Shown here: positions 1 through 11,777 of the stretch, in pieces
Layout of the letters: each line of letters starts with the position of its first letter
How positions within the stretch are numbered: position 1 is the first letter of the stretch
Source: Myrica gale
Lineage: Eukaryota; Streptophyta; Magnoliopsida; Fagales; Myricaceae
NCBI GenBank assembly: GCA_963930655.1
Contig: OZ005604.1
Location: 3,854,001-3,918,000, forward strand
Reading direction: 5' to 3'
Length of the DNA: 64,000 nucleotides
Translations under genes and position numbers: made by a program
Notes under the pieces: model-generated
What the model was told of the DNA's origin: nothing
Database searches by the model: none
What the model saw: only the letters and a program-made list of their open reading frames with translations

Positions 1-1640
1 GATTGACTAGCAGCCAATGAGTTCTGGCAAAAATGGCATTTCTAGGTTAAAAATTCATTGGGTACCTACATAAGCTACCAATTAAAACAAAAGGCAATTC
101 AAGATTCCCTAAGTTGACATCTTAAGGGTCATCCTATGAAGAAAAATCAAATGAACATCATTAATTTTGTGAGGAAAATGCTTCTTGTTCGTGTAATAAA
201 TTTGTGGTATTAAACCATGCAACCAGACAAGCATTCCAAATATGAAAACAAGAAAAGAAAACCACACAAAATGCTAGTATTTAGTGTATGTAGAACGAAC
301 AAGGATACTCCCTTAAATCAGAAGTTACTATTCCCAGTCACCAAGCGTTAGCTTGTGCTGACAGAAAGAGAAGGGTAATGAGCCACCATCTATTCTCCCT
401 TATTTTTGTTTGTATCCTTTTGTTTAATTTCCATTCTACCATCGTTATATTTCACTTCTTTACTGCATACTGCTGAAATTAAAATTTCCATTCATTTTGA
501 TTTTAAAATAGGAAATAATTTCCATATGTTTATTCAAAAGTCCTTAACGCTCAGAAAGGACTTGCTTATGCAGAGGAGTAAACCATTTTTTAAACATTTA
601 GATTCCATTACAAAAGTATAATATTAAACATGCAGGCACCACAAAACTAGCATATCAAAAGGCCCATACTTTTAAAATGTAATAGCTTGAAAAGCAAGAA
701 AAAGCACTAAATCGCTAACCAAGCAGTTTTAACATCACATTGAAGTGTACCACTAGTAAGACTAGTCAATTTCCTAAAGATGGCATCTTTGGCATCATAA
801 AGAAGTGAAAACAAGGCATGGGAGGAAGCTGCTGGGAAGTTCACTGCCATTAGAAAGCCCGCCTATATTGAAGCCCACAGCCGTAACTCCAACTTTGGAA
901 AGCTGCTGATTTAGCCCAATCTTTAGGGAGTTCCTCAGGGTAGCTGGAGCAAGCCTACTTTCTTCGCTCAACTCTGGGCTTATGTTGAGGTATTGACTCT
1001 TTTACACAACTATTTGCTCGTGTATCAGTTTTTCCCTATGTAGCAGGGAGAAACGCAGGGGAGTTCCTGTTTTAATTATTCCAGAAGAAATAAAATCTCC
1101 AGGCATTATTGTTAAGAACAGGGAATAACCATAGATATTATAATCTACTCCACTTACAACAATCCGCGGGGCAGCCCCCCAAGGTGTTTTGGGTTTTGGG
1201 GGGGGGGGGGGGTGTAGGTTTCCAAAAAACATTTCTAAGAGTTCGGTCAGGGCACTCAAGCAAATGCTGAGTCTACTGACCGGAGTCCCTATGGGAGATT
1301 GCCAGGCTATGAAAAATTTACAGACTTTCCTGCTCACACTTGCTTACAATTGCGGTTAACATCCGCTCAAAGAAACCAAGAATTCGAAAAGTAAAACTTC
1401 ACATGAAATCCTGCAGACATACCAGAGGTTAATTACCATTAGTAACAAGATTACACCTAAAAACCCGAATCTTGGAAAAACCTGAAACGACAATAAACCC
1501 AGTCGTGCCAGTACTCAACGAACAAAGAATCAACTCAACATATACAGAAACACGACATTGCCCAATCACAATATTGAAGACTGAGATTGCATATCAAATT
1601 ACATGATCGAAATGGAAACGGATTAAAGGATTAGGAAGAG
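1..1640. other. Leading stretch without a recognised gene
   Basis: I see no exon that I can support here. Reading frames are short and none resembles a known protein. A run of 15 G lies at 1198-1212. The stretch may be intronic or 5' flank of a gene that reads leftward out of the window, because the GC-richer segment at about 1640-1760 looks like a transcription-start region on the minus strand, but this is only an inference. Confidence 0.3.
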
Positions 1641-1812
1641 ATTACAAATGGGTATCAGGGATTTAGCAGCTCACACCAACCTCAATCGTTGTGCAGCTCC
1701 GCGGCAACACTCTCTCTCTCTTCCACCACTCTGTTTGTTCTCAACTCAGGTTGATATATATCGTTTGGTGTGTGTTTTGTCGTTTCGTACTTGGTGTCCA
1801 CCCACAGCAGGC

Positions 1813-1875
1813 ATGGCCTCCGACTACGAGGATCACCAGCAGAAGAAACTCCAGTGTGAAATTCTCGTGCACTAG
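1813..1875 (+). other. Short ORF in strong start context, unknown
   Basis: A 20-codon frame beginning MASDYEDHQQKK starts at an ATG in a strong context (gcATGg) within a locally GC-richer segment (about 1650-1870). It could be a first coding exon whose continuation is lost, a leader ORF, or chance. A palindromic TATA-like sequence (gatatatatc) lies at about 1751-1760. I do not recognise the peptide and no splice-compatible continuation was found. Confidence 0.15.
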
Positions 1876-2152
1876 TGATGAATTCTGTCCGTCTATTTGA
1901 TCTTTTTGGGCTTTAGGATGTGGTTTTGTAAATATGCCAACAGATGTATGCCACGTGGTGGAAATTCCGTGGAGACAAAATTTCAGCCGCAGGACCACAG
2001 ACGCAAGAAATACCGAATTGCAAGGGGCCGAGGAGGCTGGAAACTGGGCCCTCTTTCCTAATTGTTTTAAGCTGGTTGGTCCCCACTCCTTTTTGTCAAA
2101 AATTTAAAATAATGAAAAAAACAAAATCTTCTTTATATCGTGAGAGTGGACC

Positions 2153-3250
2153 CAGGGGTGGAAGTCAGCGGAGCTCCACTTTTCCGTTTTCGGCACCGAT
2201 TCCGGGATCCGTGAATTCCAGGAACCGGAATCGAAGATTATTTTTGACATCCGTAGGAGGCGGAATCGGAAGCGGTATTTTCCGCTCGGTTTGGCGGAAA
2301 ATCGATTCTGCGTATATTTATTTTTTTAAAAAATTAATTTAAAACGATCTCGTTTTGTTTTAAACAGAACGACGTCGTTTAGTGATTTTTCTATGACATA
2401 TTTGATTACCATTCTTTGAAAACCCTAACCCTCCCCCACCCCCTTATTCTTCTCCGGCCTCCCCCATTCTCGGCCTTAACCCTCAACGGCTCAGCCCCGT
2501 CACCCGAACGTTCCCTCCCCCTTAACGTTCTCCTCCGGCCTCCCCGACCTTGAGTCCCCTCCCCCCCCCTCTCGGCCTCTCTCTCTCTCTGCAGAGCCCA
2601 TCTTCTCCACTGCTTTTCTCTTTTCTCTCTCTTTCTATGTCTCTTTCTTAATCTCAATTTCTCTGTCTTCATCTCTCTGTCTCCCTCTCTAAGATTACAA
2701 TGTGAATCTGTGAATTTTTGAAGTTAGTTATGAATTTGTGAATTGTGGATTTTGAATATGTGAATTGTTAATCATATTATGGTTTGAATCTATGAAGTGG
2801 TTTGTGTCGTTTTCTTCTGAAATGCAAGTTGTTTTTGCCAGTGAAGTTGATGCATTATAATCTTTCTGTGGTTAAAATGTATGTCAATTTCAAGTTAGTT
2901 TTTGTTCATTAGAACTGCCATTGAAATTTGATAGCATCCATAACTCATGAAGTGAGATATTTAATCTCATACTAGAACTTGCTATTTGAGTGAATGTTAG
3001 CAGAAAGATTGATTATCCATCTTACAAGGAGGTTTACAAAAAGATTGCTATTTGAGTGAATGTTAACAGAAAGATTGCTATTTCCTTATGTCATCAGGAG
3101 GTTTGAGTGAATGTTAACAGAAAGATTTTCATTTATTGAAAAAAATGCTTAAATGAGCCGAAAAATATTAACAAAAAAGTTGTCGGAATTCCGTTAAGTC
3201 CGCTAAGCAGAAGCGAACTCTATTTTAGCCAGCCGCTAAGCGAAAGAGAC
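2153..3250. mobile_element. hAT-like nonautonomous repeat (boundaries uncertain)
   Basis: The left side begins caggggtggaag and continues into cggaatcgg/ccgaaa-type subterminal motifs, in the style of the better-defined hAT derivatives elsewhere in this window. It then passes into a C-rich leader-like stretch (about 2420-2600) and CT-rich sequence. The right side (about 3180-3245) again has ggaattccg and ccgctaagc motifs, but I could not find a matching terminal repeat or an 8-bp target duplication. It is probably a decayed member of a related family. Confidence 0.35.
2985..3128. repeat. Three short direct repeats
   Basis: The unit tgagtgaatgttaacagaaa (with one variant reading gttagc) occurs three times, at about 2989, 3054 and 3103, separated by partly repeated spacers that share aggaggttt. 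It is a small local amplification inside the hAT-like region. Confidence 0.6.
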
Positions 3251-3550
3251 TTGCTTGATCCAAAGTTATGAATATTATAACATTCTTCTAGTTTTGGCCA
3301 ATATGTTCTTATCTTATTAATTTTTTTACGGTCCTCCTAATTTTTAACCATTCATTTTACAATTTACACTCTAAATTATTAAACTCCACAAATTATATTT
3401 TAAAATTTAAATTATCAATATATTTAGGATTAAATTGTAATATGGGATAAAAATTAGTACTTGTTTCTTTTAAAAAAAAACAGACGTGAATCACCAACCC
3501 CTCCTCTAAAAAAAAGTAAGGTGAAAATTACCCCTTTTTTTCTCCCTTGC

Positions 3551-3916
3551 TGGTTGAATGCAATCTATAGGACCACAAAATCTCCAAGAATTTCCTAAGG
3601 TCCCAACATGTCTCCCGAAATTTGCAGAGGTCAAAATCAACCTCTTTAATTAATCTATTCATTTTGTGCTTGTTGAACGCCAATGGACATGATAGCAATC
3701 GGTAATTTTGGCTATGTTCTGTGGAACTTATTTAGAATTTAATAAGTTATTTAATTCGCCAAAGAAAAAATGATGCCGATCGATGCAGTCCACTGAGGGG
3801 GAAAAACGAAGAAGGTTATGTTGAATATCGTTTCAAGAGATATAATTGAATGCCAATTTTGGACTTTGGAGGACCACAGATCTCAAAAAATTTGCTACGA
3901 TCCCAACATGTCCCTA
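3551..3916. repeat. Dispersed direct repeat, two copies about 300 bp apart
   Basis: Two diverged copies of about 65 bp share ggaccaca, ctc-aa-aattt and tcccaacatgtc. One copy lies at about 3551-3613 and the other at about 3846-3915. They could be remnants of terminal repeats of an old element, but no coding sequence lies between them. Confidence 0.4.
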
Positions 3917-4530
3917 TTCTTAAGAATCATCAATCATCATCTTGATTTGCTTCTATTCTTTACTTAAAGTGCATGCACTAAGAATAGGTTTTTGTTGAAA
4001 TTCCAAGCCCCCTTCCTTTAAATCTTTCTCCTTATTGCCTCTTTGACCATGGATTGATCAGGATATGGTGGATGATATTGCCTGTTTCCAACTCAATACT
4101 TGGTGACCAGCTTTCACTACAGACCTTTCCGTAGGCTGAACAAATGCACTACAAAGGAGCATTTTTAAAGTGGAAAATGCTGTAGAAAGGAGCATTTTAA
4201 AGTGGGGCTTCTGACTACCAGATAACTTGAGGTGGTGTTGGGTACCACCATGAGAGAAATTGGTTCAGTTGGGTACAGTACACAAAAACATTTAGACATC
4301 AAGCCAGCGCATTTTGTGGATCGACATGATGGCGATTGGGATGCAGTGCAGTTGCCTGCAGGGCATGACATCTTTTTCCTCTCTTTAAAGGAGTTAAGGT
4401 GGTTTAAAGTGTTTGAGACTCCAATCTGTTTACTAAATTCAAGATCCATGAGGTGTTAGTACTCGTTAACTACAACATTCATGATCAGTCCTGTTCCAGA
4501 ACAGCTTAAAGAAGATGCACATGCAGCACT

Positions 4531-7190
4531 TGTTTCTTTTTTTTTGGGCAATAGAAAAAGCCACTCATAAACAGTGCGAGAATAAAGAGTGGAGGAGGAG
4601 AATGGAAAGGCTACAACAAATTGCACCTTGGGTCTCACTTCCTCTTGCGCACTCTTATGAACGCACCTGATGCAGAGATCAGGAACCACGTACTCTCGAC
4701 CAAAAGCGGAGGACACTGGACAGCTAAGTGTACAGCTCGTATGATTCCTATGCACCCCTTGGGTGGAACCTCAAGCATCAGGGGCATGCATGTAGCCGAC
4801 ACGTTAGATATCAAGTAGAGTCTCTGTCGAAACCGGCCCAATGGCAAGTGTTCAATGTTGATATCCAAAATTCGAGGAAATTTGTAAAACAAATCAAGTT
4901 ACAGTTTTTCATTTATTCATGGAGGGGAAAATTAGGGGGGGTCCTTTTCACTATGGGAAGGTAGAAGGAAGGAATTACTCAAGAAGTGTGGAGAGAGAGA
5001 TATCTCCAAAAGTGGAAGATGAGGCGGCCCAATTGGCCAAATCGTGCCCATATGGTTTCGCACTACGAGGTACATTGTTGAAGAACCAGTGAGGATAGTG
5101 ATCAAGCTTCAACAAAATATCTTCAACAACATGACCTAGTTCCCAAGGCGGGGGAGTCAGCTGGTGTAGGATCTTATAGGCGTCAAAGGAGTCTTCTTCA
5201 AAAAATGACATGTTGCAAGCCCAGCTCATGTGCTTTGTCAGCAGGACTAGGAGGGAAGCTAGCTCATCCCAAAGGGGAGCGATGATGTAAAGCATGTGAG
5301 TGTATATGACTGCTTGAAAAAGTCGGGTCTGATGCATGGCAATGTCAAAATTTAGCTTGAGGGAGCCGGGGGGACCAAACAGATGGGAGATTCTTGGATT
5401 GTAATTGGCAGGGGCGGAGAGAGGGGGGCGGGGGGCAGCCGCCCCCCTTAGTTCTGGAAAAAAAAAATTTAGAGGTGACTGAGGTTCTGAGAAAGAAAGT
5501 TTATGTTAGCTTATCGTTTTTAATTCGTGCCCCCCTCAAAGGAGACTGAGGTTCTGAGAAAGGAAGCAGTAAAGAATGACATTAAATTGGTGTGTCCCCC
5601 TCTCAGCTCATCTTTTCTTTTCATTGTTTATAGATTATATAACTTATTTAGAGGTGTACATTGGTGTTATCAACATTCCTAGTAAGTATATAGTGAATAT
5701 CAAAGATTGTGTTCTTGGGAAATTACTTCAAACAATTTCGTAATGGCTTGATGCTTTCTTTTTTTCCCCCTCAATATGGATTTCTAAAGGTAAGATGGGG
5801 ATGAGTAACTCTTTGCCTTAACATGGCAAGTTATCGCTTCCTTTATTGTTAGTACATTAAGATGCACTAGTTGGGTTTTGAATCTATGATTCCATCCTCT
5901 ACCCTTTGCTCACAGAAATCTCAAAAGTGTGTTTGAGTGGACCGCAGTACTATATTGTAGATATTTCCCTCCATATGTGCTATGCTATTCCTTCTTGAAA
6001 AACAGTTATGAAGCTGCTAGCATGTTAATGGATCTTGTTGGTCTGATATGTCTGATGGAATGTTAAGGTGCTGCTCACTACACCCACTACTCCAACAGCT
6101 CGTATGAAAGCCATTGTTGAAGTTGTAGAAGGATTTGTATACCTTGTAAGATCATTTTCTGTAGTTGATGTTCCTCACCATGTGCATTTGTATATTTTCT
6201 TTTGTTAACTTATTCAGTTGATTAAGTTGCAAATTGTACGTGCAAGCCAAAACTAAACAGCCTCTATAATTATTGGTTAGTTCTTTTATTTCTATCTGTA
6301 TAAAAAGGAAACAAAGTTATATCAAATTTCGTGTTTCCTTTGATATATCGTGTTCCACTGAAATTACTTTTCTAACATAATCATAGACAATCAAACTATT
6401 GGTGCTGTGGGAAAGAGCATTTGAATTATGGTTGTGAAATTTCTCTCTCAGCAATGTATGTTTATGGCACAGAGAGATTATAGTTTTGTTGACATCGAAT
6501 TATAGTTTTCAAAACTGAAAGTCCACTCGTCTATTCCTGGTGGGATCTTGCTTTAAATGGCTTGATACACTTCCCCTGAATTTTCATTTCGATCAAAATG
6601 ATTGTCTACGTATTTCCTAGTAATACTTGATTAGTATATCAGATACTCCTTTCCTTCATTGGAAACTAAAAGACCATGCATTCTAGATTTTAGGATTCAT
6701 AGGTCTGTTTTCATCACTCTTAATAGCCCTTAGCAGCACTAGAGAAACATATTATTTAAAATAATTTTCGTTTCTGCCTCCTATACAAAATTTCTGGCTC
6801 CGCCACTGGTAATTGGTCCCAAGCCCATTGGTGTTCCATGGCAATATTCTTGCTGACAGTTTGAGCTAGGGTGAGAGGTTGATCATGAGTTTTGGAGTTG
6901 TGAATTGCATACTCATTTCTGGCAAACCGTATAATATGTCCATGGCATTTAGGACAAACTGTGTTGACTTTTTCCTCATAAAACAGGCAAGTTATGGGTA
7001 TTATGCTTAGCCTATGGGGGTTGAACTTTCGAGCAATATAGCTTTTTTCAAGCCTGTCAAAATAAGATGGGCATACGGGGACCGGGGTACATATATACAT
7101 TAACTCATATTTGCTAAAAGCTAACAGTTTAAAGCTTGCACGCAGCTTCCATCCTTCCCAATATGAGTTCCAAATGAAATTCAACTTTGT
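4531..7190 (-). mobile_element. LINE (L1-type) 3' fragment, split by a hAT insertion
   Basis: Read on the minus strand, two open segments (7184-6809 and 5400-4975) give the C-terminal part of a plant non-LTR retrotransposon. First comes a reduced cysteine-containing zinc-binding region, then an RNase H-like domain of the RVT_3 type with the characteristic end VPRSAKPYGHDLANWA. The 3' untranslated part continues to an A-tail, seen as a T-run at about 4531-4539 on the plus strand. The 5' end, with endonuclease and reverse transcriptase, is missing, as is usual for 5'-truncated LINE copies. Stops upstream of the RNase H part show that it is inactive. A hAT element at 5409-6808 interrupts it. Confidence 0.65.
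5409..6808. mobile_element. hAT element, 1.4 kb, nonautonomous, perfect 8-bp TSD
   Basis: The element begins caggggcggagagagg and ends ctggctccgccactg, the imperfect inverted termini (CAGTGGCGGAGCCAG type) of a common plant hAT group linked to TTF-type zinc-finger transposases. It is flanked on both sides by the 8-bp direct repeat gtaattgg (5401-5408 and 6809-6816). Removing one repeat and the element rejoins the LINE sequence exactly. The 1400 bp have no long frame and no recognisable transposase, so it is a deletion derivative. It is younger than the LINE fragment it sits in. Confidence 0.85.
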
Positions 7191-7270
7191 GCTGGAGAAA
7201 AAAGGTCATTCCTGCACGTTAGTATCCAGCTTCTGAGTCGATTTGGCTACTCTATAAGCTGTCATTCTTT

Positions 7271-7390
7271 CCACAAGTGCCATTTTCTTTTCGCCATTTG
7301 GCTTCTCCACTCATTGAAGCAGTAAAAGATTCCCAAGTGCCCTTTTCTTTTCGCCATTTGGCTTCTCCACACATTGAACGCGCGATACTT
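7271..7390 (+). repeat. Tandem duplication of about 59 bp
   Basis: Two adjacent copies contain cttttcgccatttggcttct followed by ccac and cattgaa, at 7271-7329 and 7330-7388. They fall inside a 108-codon open frame (7277-7603) that resembles nothing I know. The frame probably stays open by chance. Confidence 0.6.
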
Positions 7391-8016
7391 AAACATACCG
7401 GAAAGTTAGTTGTGGTCAAAGTCCTCCATAGAAAAAAAATGATTTTTGAATATAACTTCGATATTGAAAACTACAGCCACCAAGTGAGACACGAGCTAGA
7501 TCAGGTCAATCACTACTGTCACGACTCGTGGCCAACATTAATTGTCAACACGCGCAAGTTGGTTCGTATGTTCACTGTCATGTGTATTATCCTAATTTCA
7601 TGAGTAGGCCTCTCCCATCTCCTTTTCCAGTAACAGACGTTTTTTCCTTCTTTGCTTTTCCCACACAATTAATTCGCATATGATCATGTTACAGAGTCAC
7701 AGACTTAGTAAGATCAGATTTGTAGTGCAAAAAGCTAGGTGCCCAAAATAAACAAATAATAGAAAGGCAAAAAAAAATTAAAGAAATGATGAGGCGTTGT
7801 TAAGGCGAATAATCTCTTGAAATGTATTCTCTAGCTCTGAACAAAATGAAAGAAATATATATGCTTATCATATTCTATGTGCAAGATTTGCCAAGAACAG
7901 AATTATGAAGTACATATATATATATATATATATGAAGATCATGATCATGACGCCTTTCAATTGGGTTATAAATCCTGAGGCCTGAGGGAATTACAAGCTT
8001 TCCCATTCTCAGAGCG
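7391..8016. other. Gene-free stretch downstream of the kinase gene
   Basis: This is the 3' flank and presumed 3' UTR of the minus-strand kinase gene. A (TA)n run lies at about 7915-7933. Nothing else is recognised. Confidence 0.4.
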
Positions 8017-9381
8017 CTACCGCGGGGATAGAATTGACATGGCAAATGAGTGTTGAGATGTGATAGGAGTATTACTGCCTACGACGTGTGGTGCGATTGT
8101 AGCAATCTTCCGCCTGTTATGACGATCTGGTTGCTGATCATCTTCATCTATTGACAATAAATCAATGATGATCATTCTGGTATCAGGGGGCTCCTTCAAG
8201 GCCGCCCGACCTTCAAGCATCTCAACCACACGAGCCATGGTAGGCCTCAACCTAGCCTTCTCTTGTATGCACCACAAAGCTACATAGACCAGTCTCCGTA
8301 CCTCCTTCTCATCAACGCCTCCACGTTCAAGTAGCCTTGGGTCAACAACCTCCATAAGCTTCCCCTCTCTCATTTTCTCATTCACGATTTTTGGGAAATA
8401 TTTCCATTTCCTCTCAGACCTGTCCGCCCCATGGTCTATCAAGCAAACGTTTCTGCAGCCACCAATCATCTCTAGAAGAACCATCCCATAACTATAGATG
8501 TCAGATTTTTCAGAAACTCCTTGCTCTAATAGCCACTCTGGGGCCAAGTAGCCTTTAGTCCCCCGGATTGTTGTGACAATTCTGCTCTGATCTTTGCGCA
8601 TTAGCTTTGAGAGACCGAAATCTGCCACGATGGCTCTATAATTCTGATCAAGAAGTATATTTTCTGGCTTGACATCGAGGTGTAAGACCCTCGACCGGCA
8701 ATCGTGATGGAGGTAAGACAGTGCCTTAGCGACGTCGGTGGCAACTTTATACCTGAACTCCCATGACAAGCACCCCCCACGCCGGCTCTGGCTTTCCCTT
8801 TTAGGGAAGATCCAACAATCCAAAGAGCCATTTGCGATGAATTCATAAACAAGGAATCTAGGACCTTCAGGAATATTACTAATACAGTAGCCAAGAAGGT
8901 GCACGAGATTTACATGTTGCACACTCGCAATGGCTGCAACTTCTGATCTGAACTCCTTCTCCCCGTGCTCCTGATCGCCATCAATCCGTTTCACGGCAAC
9001 AGCAGTGCCATCACTTAGGGCCCCTTTGAATACGGTTGCAGAAGCTCCTTGTCCCAGCAATGACCGGAAATTGTCTGTAGCTTCCTCAAGCTCCTTGTAT
9101 CGAAACTTCGTTGGAATCCCCGCAACTTTCCGAAGAAAACTATACTCTACACGAAGCTCTCGGCCTTCTGAGACCAACTTTGACTCCACCAACCTTCTCC
9201 TGCGATTGTAGCGGACTCTGATTATTATGTATGCCAGGATCGCGATGATCACTGTGATAACTGCTCCGCAAATGAGAAAGAAAGCCTTGGAAAACTTCAG
9301 AATCACCCGAGCAACAACGATAAGAATGATGAGTGCGATCACTGCTGTAACAGCAACTATATTTGCTTTCTTGTCCTCCAT
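8017..9381 (-). CDS. Receptor-like protein kinase, At5g20050-type
   Basis: This is a single-exon gene for a 454-residue protein that I recognise as an At5g20050-like receptor-like kinase. The start is the ATG giving MEDKKANI, matching the family. An upstream in-frame extension to 9510 lacks family similarity and probably lies in the leader. Two hydrophobic stretches (about residues 7-28 and 33-54) precede a basic stop-transfer cluster. There is no large ectodomain, so it is membrane-bound with a short outer part. The kinase domain (about 105-390) shows the glycine loop GQGASATVFKG (110-120), VAVK with Lys131, HLDVKPEN with Asp236, DFG at 254-256 and APEW at 280. The catalytic loop reads HLD, not HRD, so it is a non-RD kinase, a class often tied to immune signalling. 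Key catalytic residues are present, so activity is likely. The ligand is unknown. Confidence 0.92.
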   Translation of the reverse strand: MEDKKANIVAVTAVIALIILIVVARVILKFSKAFFLICGAVITVIIAILAYIIIRVRYNRRRRLVESKLVSEGRELRVEYSFLRKVAGIPTKFRYKELEEATDNFRSLLGQGASATVFKGALSDGTAVAVKRIDGDQEHGEKEFRSEVAAIASVQHVNLVHLLGYCISNIPEGPRFLVYEFIANGSLDCWIFPKRESQSRRGGCLSWEFRYKVATDVAKALSYLHHDCRSRVLHLDVKPENILLDQNYRAIVADFGLSKLMRKDQSRIVTTIRGTKGYLAPEWLLEQGVSEKSDIYSYGMVLLEMIGGCRNVCLIDHGADRSERKWKYFPKIVNEKMREGKLMEVVDPRLLERGGVDEKEVRRLVYVALWCIQEKARLRPTMARVVEMLEGRAALKEPPDTRMIIIDLLSIDEDDQQPDRHNRRKIATIAPHVVGSNTPITSQHSFAMSILSPR

Positions 9382-9558
9382 CAAAGCTTGAATATTGCTG
9401 TCTCTGAGAAAAGTGGGAAGCAAAAGGTCTTCCTTCTTGAAGCTTTCATTTCTTCCGCGGAGAGAAACCAATGAGTTTCCGATAAGAGGGCGGGTATAGC
9501 ATTCGCACAAATGTCTATTTCCAAGATAAGAACCATTTCATCGCCATATTAGCCAACG

Positions 9559-9595
9559 TTGACTGTCTGTTGTGGGCACTGTTTACTATTATATG
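9559..9595 (-). promoter_or_regulatory. Possible promoter elements of the kinase gene
   Basis: On the minus strand a TATA-like catataata lies at 9587-9595, about 205 bp upstream of the chosen ATG. A W-box core (TTGACT on the plus strand) lies at 9559-9564. W-boxes bind WRKY factors and are frequent near defence-related receptor kinases. Both motifs are short, so this is only suggestive. Confidence 0.3.
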
Positions 9596-9599
9596 CATT

Positions 9600-10079
9600 A
9601 AAAGAAACAACCAAGAAGTGCACCGAGGCCCTACCCCTTTCCCATTTGTTTATTCCTTATCTAAGTTCTAACCTACCAGGTTTCAATTTGGTCAATGGTT
9701 TTGTTCAGATTTTGATGAAAGCAGGCCGAAGTGTTCCTTACAAAACCCAATAATCCTCATATCAATTATATCAGTAAAAAATATAGTGTCTGGCAATTGT
9801 CGAGCGTATAAAAGATCGAACATATATATCAAGCTTTTACTTTGTGCTTCTGGGGAAAATATTGTAGCAGGCTAGAGAAGGTTAGACAAAAGGTCCAAGC
9901 AAAATATTAATTACCACTAATTAAGGACTTAATCCAGTGACTTCTACAGATATCTACCTATTCATTATCATTTAATTTGTATTAATCTGGAGATCGGAGC
10001 TAATGGACAATAGTGTATATGTTTATTGCATGCTGCACTAAAATATTGTTTTTTTCTAAATCTTAAGACTGAGTCCACA

Positions 10080-10110
<31 letters not shown>

Positions 10111-10400
10111 CTCTATCCAAACGACGGGCGCTCAAAGTTCAATAAATTTATATTTCTGGAAGAAAATGACATCTTTGATAAATAAATAATTAAATAAATT
10201 CGAATAGCCAAAATGACATCCGGATACGTGACAAATTAAGCACATCCGCGAGGGTCATGATTTCACACCATAAGCTCGTAGAATTTTTTTTTTCAAATTT
10301 TTTGTCTTACTATAATTTGCTTTTCTTAAATATAATTAATTTTTCCTCTTCTGCTGCATCTACCATATAGAGCAAATGTTAATTGGGTAGTAAAATCTAA
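9600..10400. other. Gene-free AT-rich stretch
   Basis: This is 5' flank of the kinase gene. It contains a (TA)n microsatellite at about 10080-10105. No coding sequence or RNA gene is recognised. Confidence 0.4.
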
Positions 10401-10774
10401 GAGGTAATGTCCATAGTAGGCCCTTTAATTATAAGTCAAAATCAATTTCATTCCCTAAATTTCAAACTATCATTTGTGACTCACATATTTTGAACGTGAT
10501 CATTTCTCGTTCTCAGTTTGATTTGGGAGTAACGTATGCAAAATAATCGAAAAGCTCCTCAAATACAAAATTTTCAAAAAATTCAAAAATAAATAGATGA
10601 TTGAAATGGAGTTCTAATATATTATTTAAAAAATATTACTTTTTTATATGTCATTTTTATTTTTTTGTTAATTTGTTAATAATTTTAATAATTTTATATT
10701 AGAGGGATATTTTGATCATTTTATATGTGGTTTAACCGTGACCTATAATTAGGGGGCGTACTATAACATTACCC
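10401..10774. mobile_element. Mutator-like MITE, 374 bp
   Basis: The ends gaggtaatg and cattaccc lead into longer imperfect inverted arms: the left arm contains ccctttaattataagtca, and the right arm contains tgacctataattaggggg. The flanks aaaatctaa (10392-10400) and aagatctaa (10775-10783) match at 8 of 9 positions, consistent with the 9-bp target duplication of Mutator-like elements. There is no coding capacity. Confidence 0.6.
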
Positions 10775-10783
10775 AAGATCTAA

Positions 10784-11768
10784 TTAACCTATTTATCAAT
10801 TATAGAAAAATTGAAGACCCCTAAAATTTTACTCTCGGCCGATCCCAACAATATACATCATACTAGTAATTGTAGGATACTTGACAAGTTTTGAAGTACT
10901 ACATCATGATCAAAGACAAGGATTGAGAAGATGTTTTATGAGTTTAAGTGCTTTATCCATTCAAACCATCTAAAAGTTGGCAAATTGTAGGACCATCGTA
11001 CATGAGGAACATGAAATGCTGTTGTTGTCATATTTAATATATATATATATATATATAATACTCTCATATATTTGGTTCGTCTAGGCCGTCACAAGTAAAA
11101 TCCATACACTCCATCCGTGATCCGTGCATATATATCTAGAAATATTAGCATTCAGAAAATTACATTATCTTGGTAGTAGGCTTCGACGCACAGCAAATCT
11201 CAAATACTTGAACTGTATACGGTCCAAATATGAGGTAAGTCAGACATTCAAAAAGTATTTGATATTCTTTCTTAGACAGAGAGCTTAAATGACCAAAGGG
11301 CACATAATTATAATATGAGGACAGTGAATTATTATAATCTTACTAGCAACATTGATAGTAATTGGATTAGTATACTTATAATAAAAACCGGCAAATGTCC
11401 TGACTGTTCATTTTAGAGAAGTGAATTTCTATTCATCATGAGTCTTTAAAAAAAATGAGATGATATTTTGAATCTGACATTTATTCCCAAAACAACTCTT
11501 TATATATAAATTAAGCATTATTCTTCTTCTTTTTTTCTTATCATATTTTATCTCTGTTATTTTATCATTTATTTTATTAGTCCTAAGATTATAATAATAA
11601 ATAATAAGATAAAAGAGATCCCACTTTAAAATTGTCATATTAATCCTCCATTGATATCGAGATCCTCGTCATGTTTCACGATTGATTCGGAAGAAATTGG
11701 TAAGATTTTAATAAAATTATAAATATTAAAATTTTATTGACACATGTACAGAGATTATTATAAGATAT
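10784..11768. other. Gene-free stretch
   Basis: AT-rich sequence with an (AT)n microsatellite at about 11036-11057. Nothing else is recognised. Confidence 0.4.
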
Positions 11769-11777
11769 TAATATTTA

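Noticed and set aside
4621-4818. eIF3G-like zinc-finger resemblance (GGHWTAKC)
   Set aside because: Only a few residues agree, the cysteine pattern is incomplete and the segment lies in the LINE 3' region.
6009-6028. miR167-like sequence (tgaagctgctagcatgttaa)
   Set aside because: It has several differences from miR167, lies inside a hAT element and lacks a pairing arm.
9382-9510. 43-residue N-terminal extension of the receptor-like kinase
   Set aside because: The family starts at MEDKKA; the extension has no similarity and no signal peptide, so the downstream ATG is preferred.
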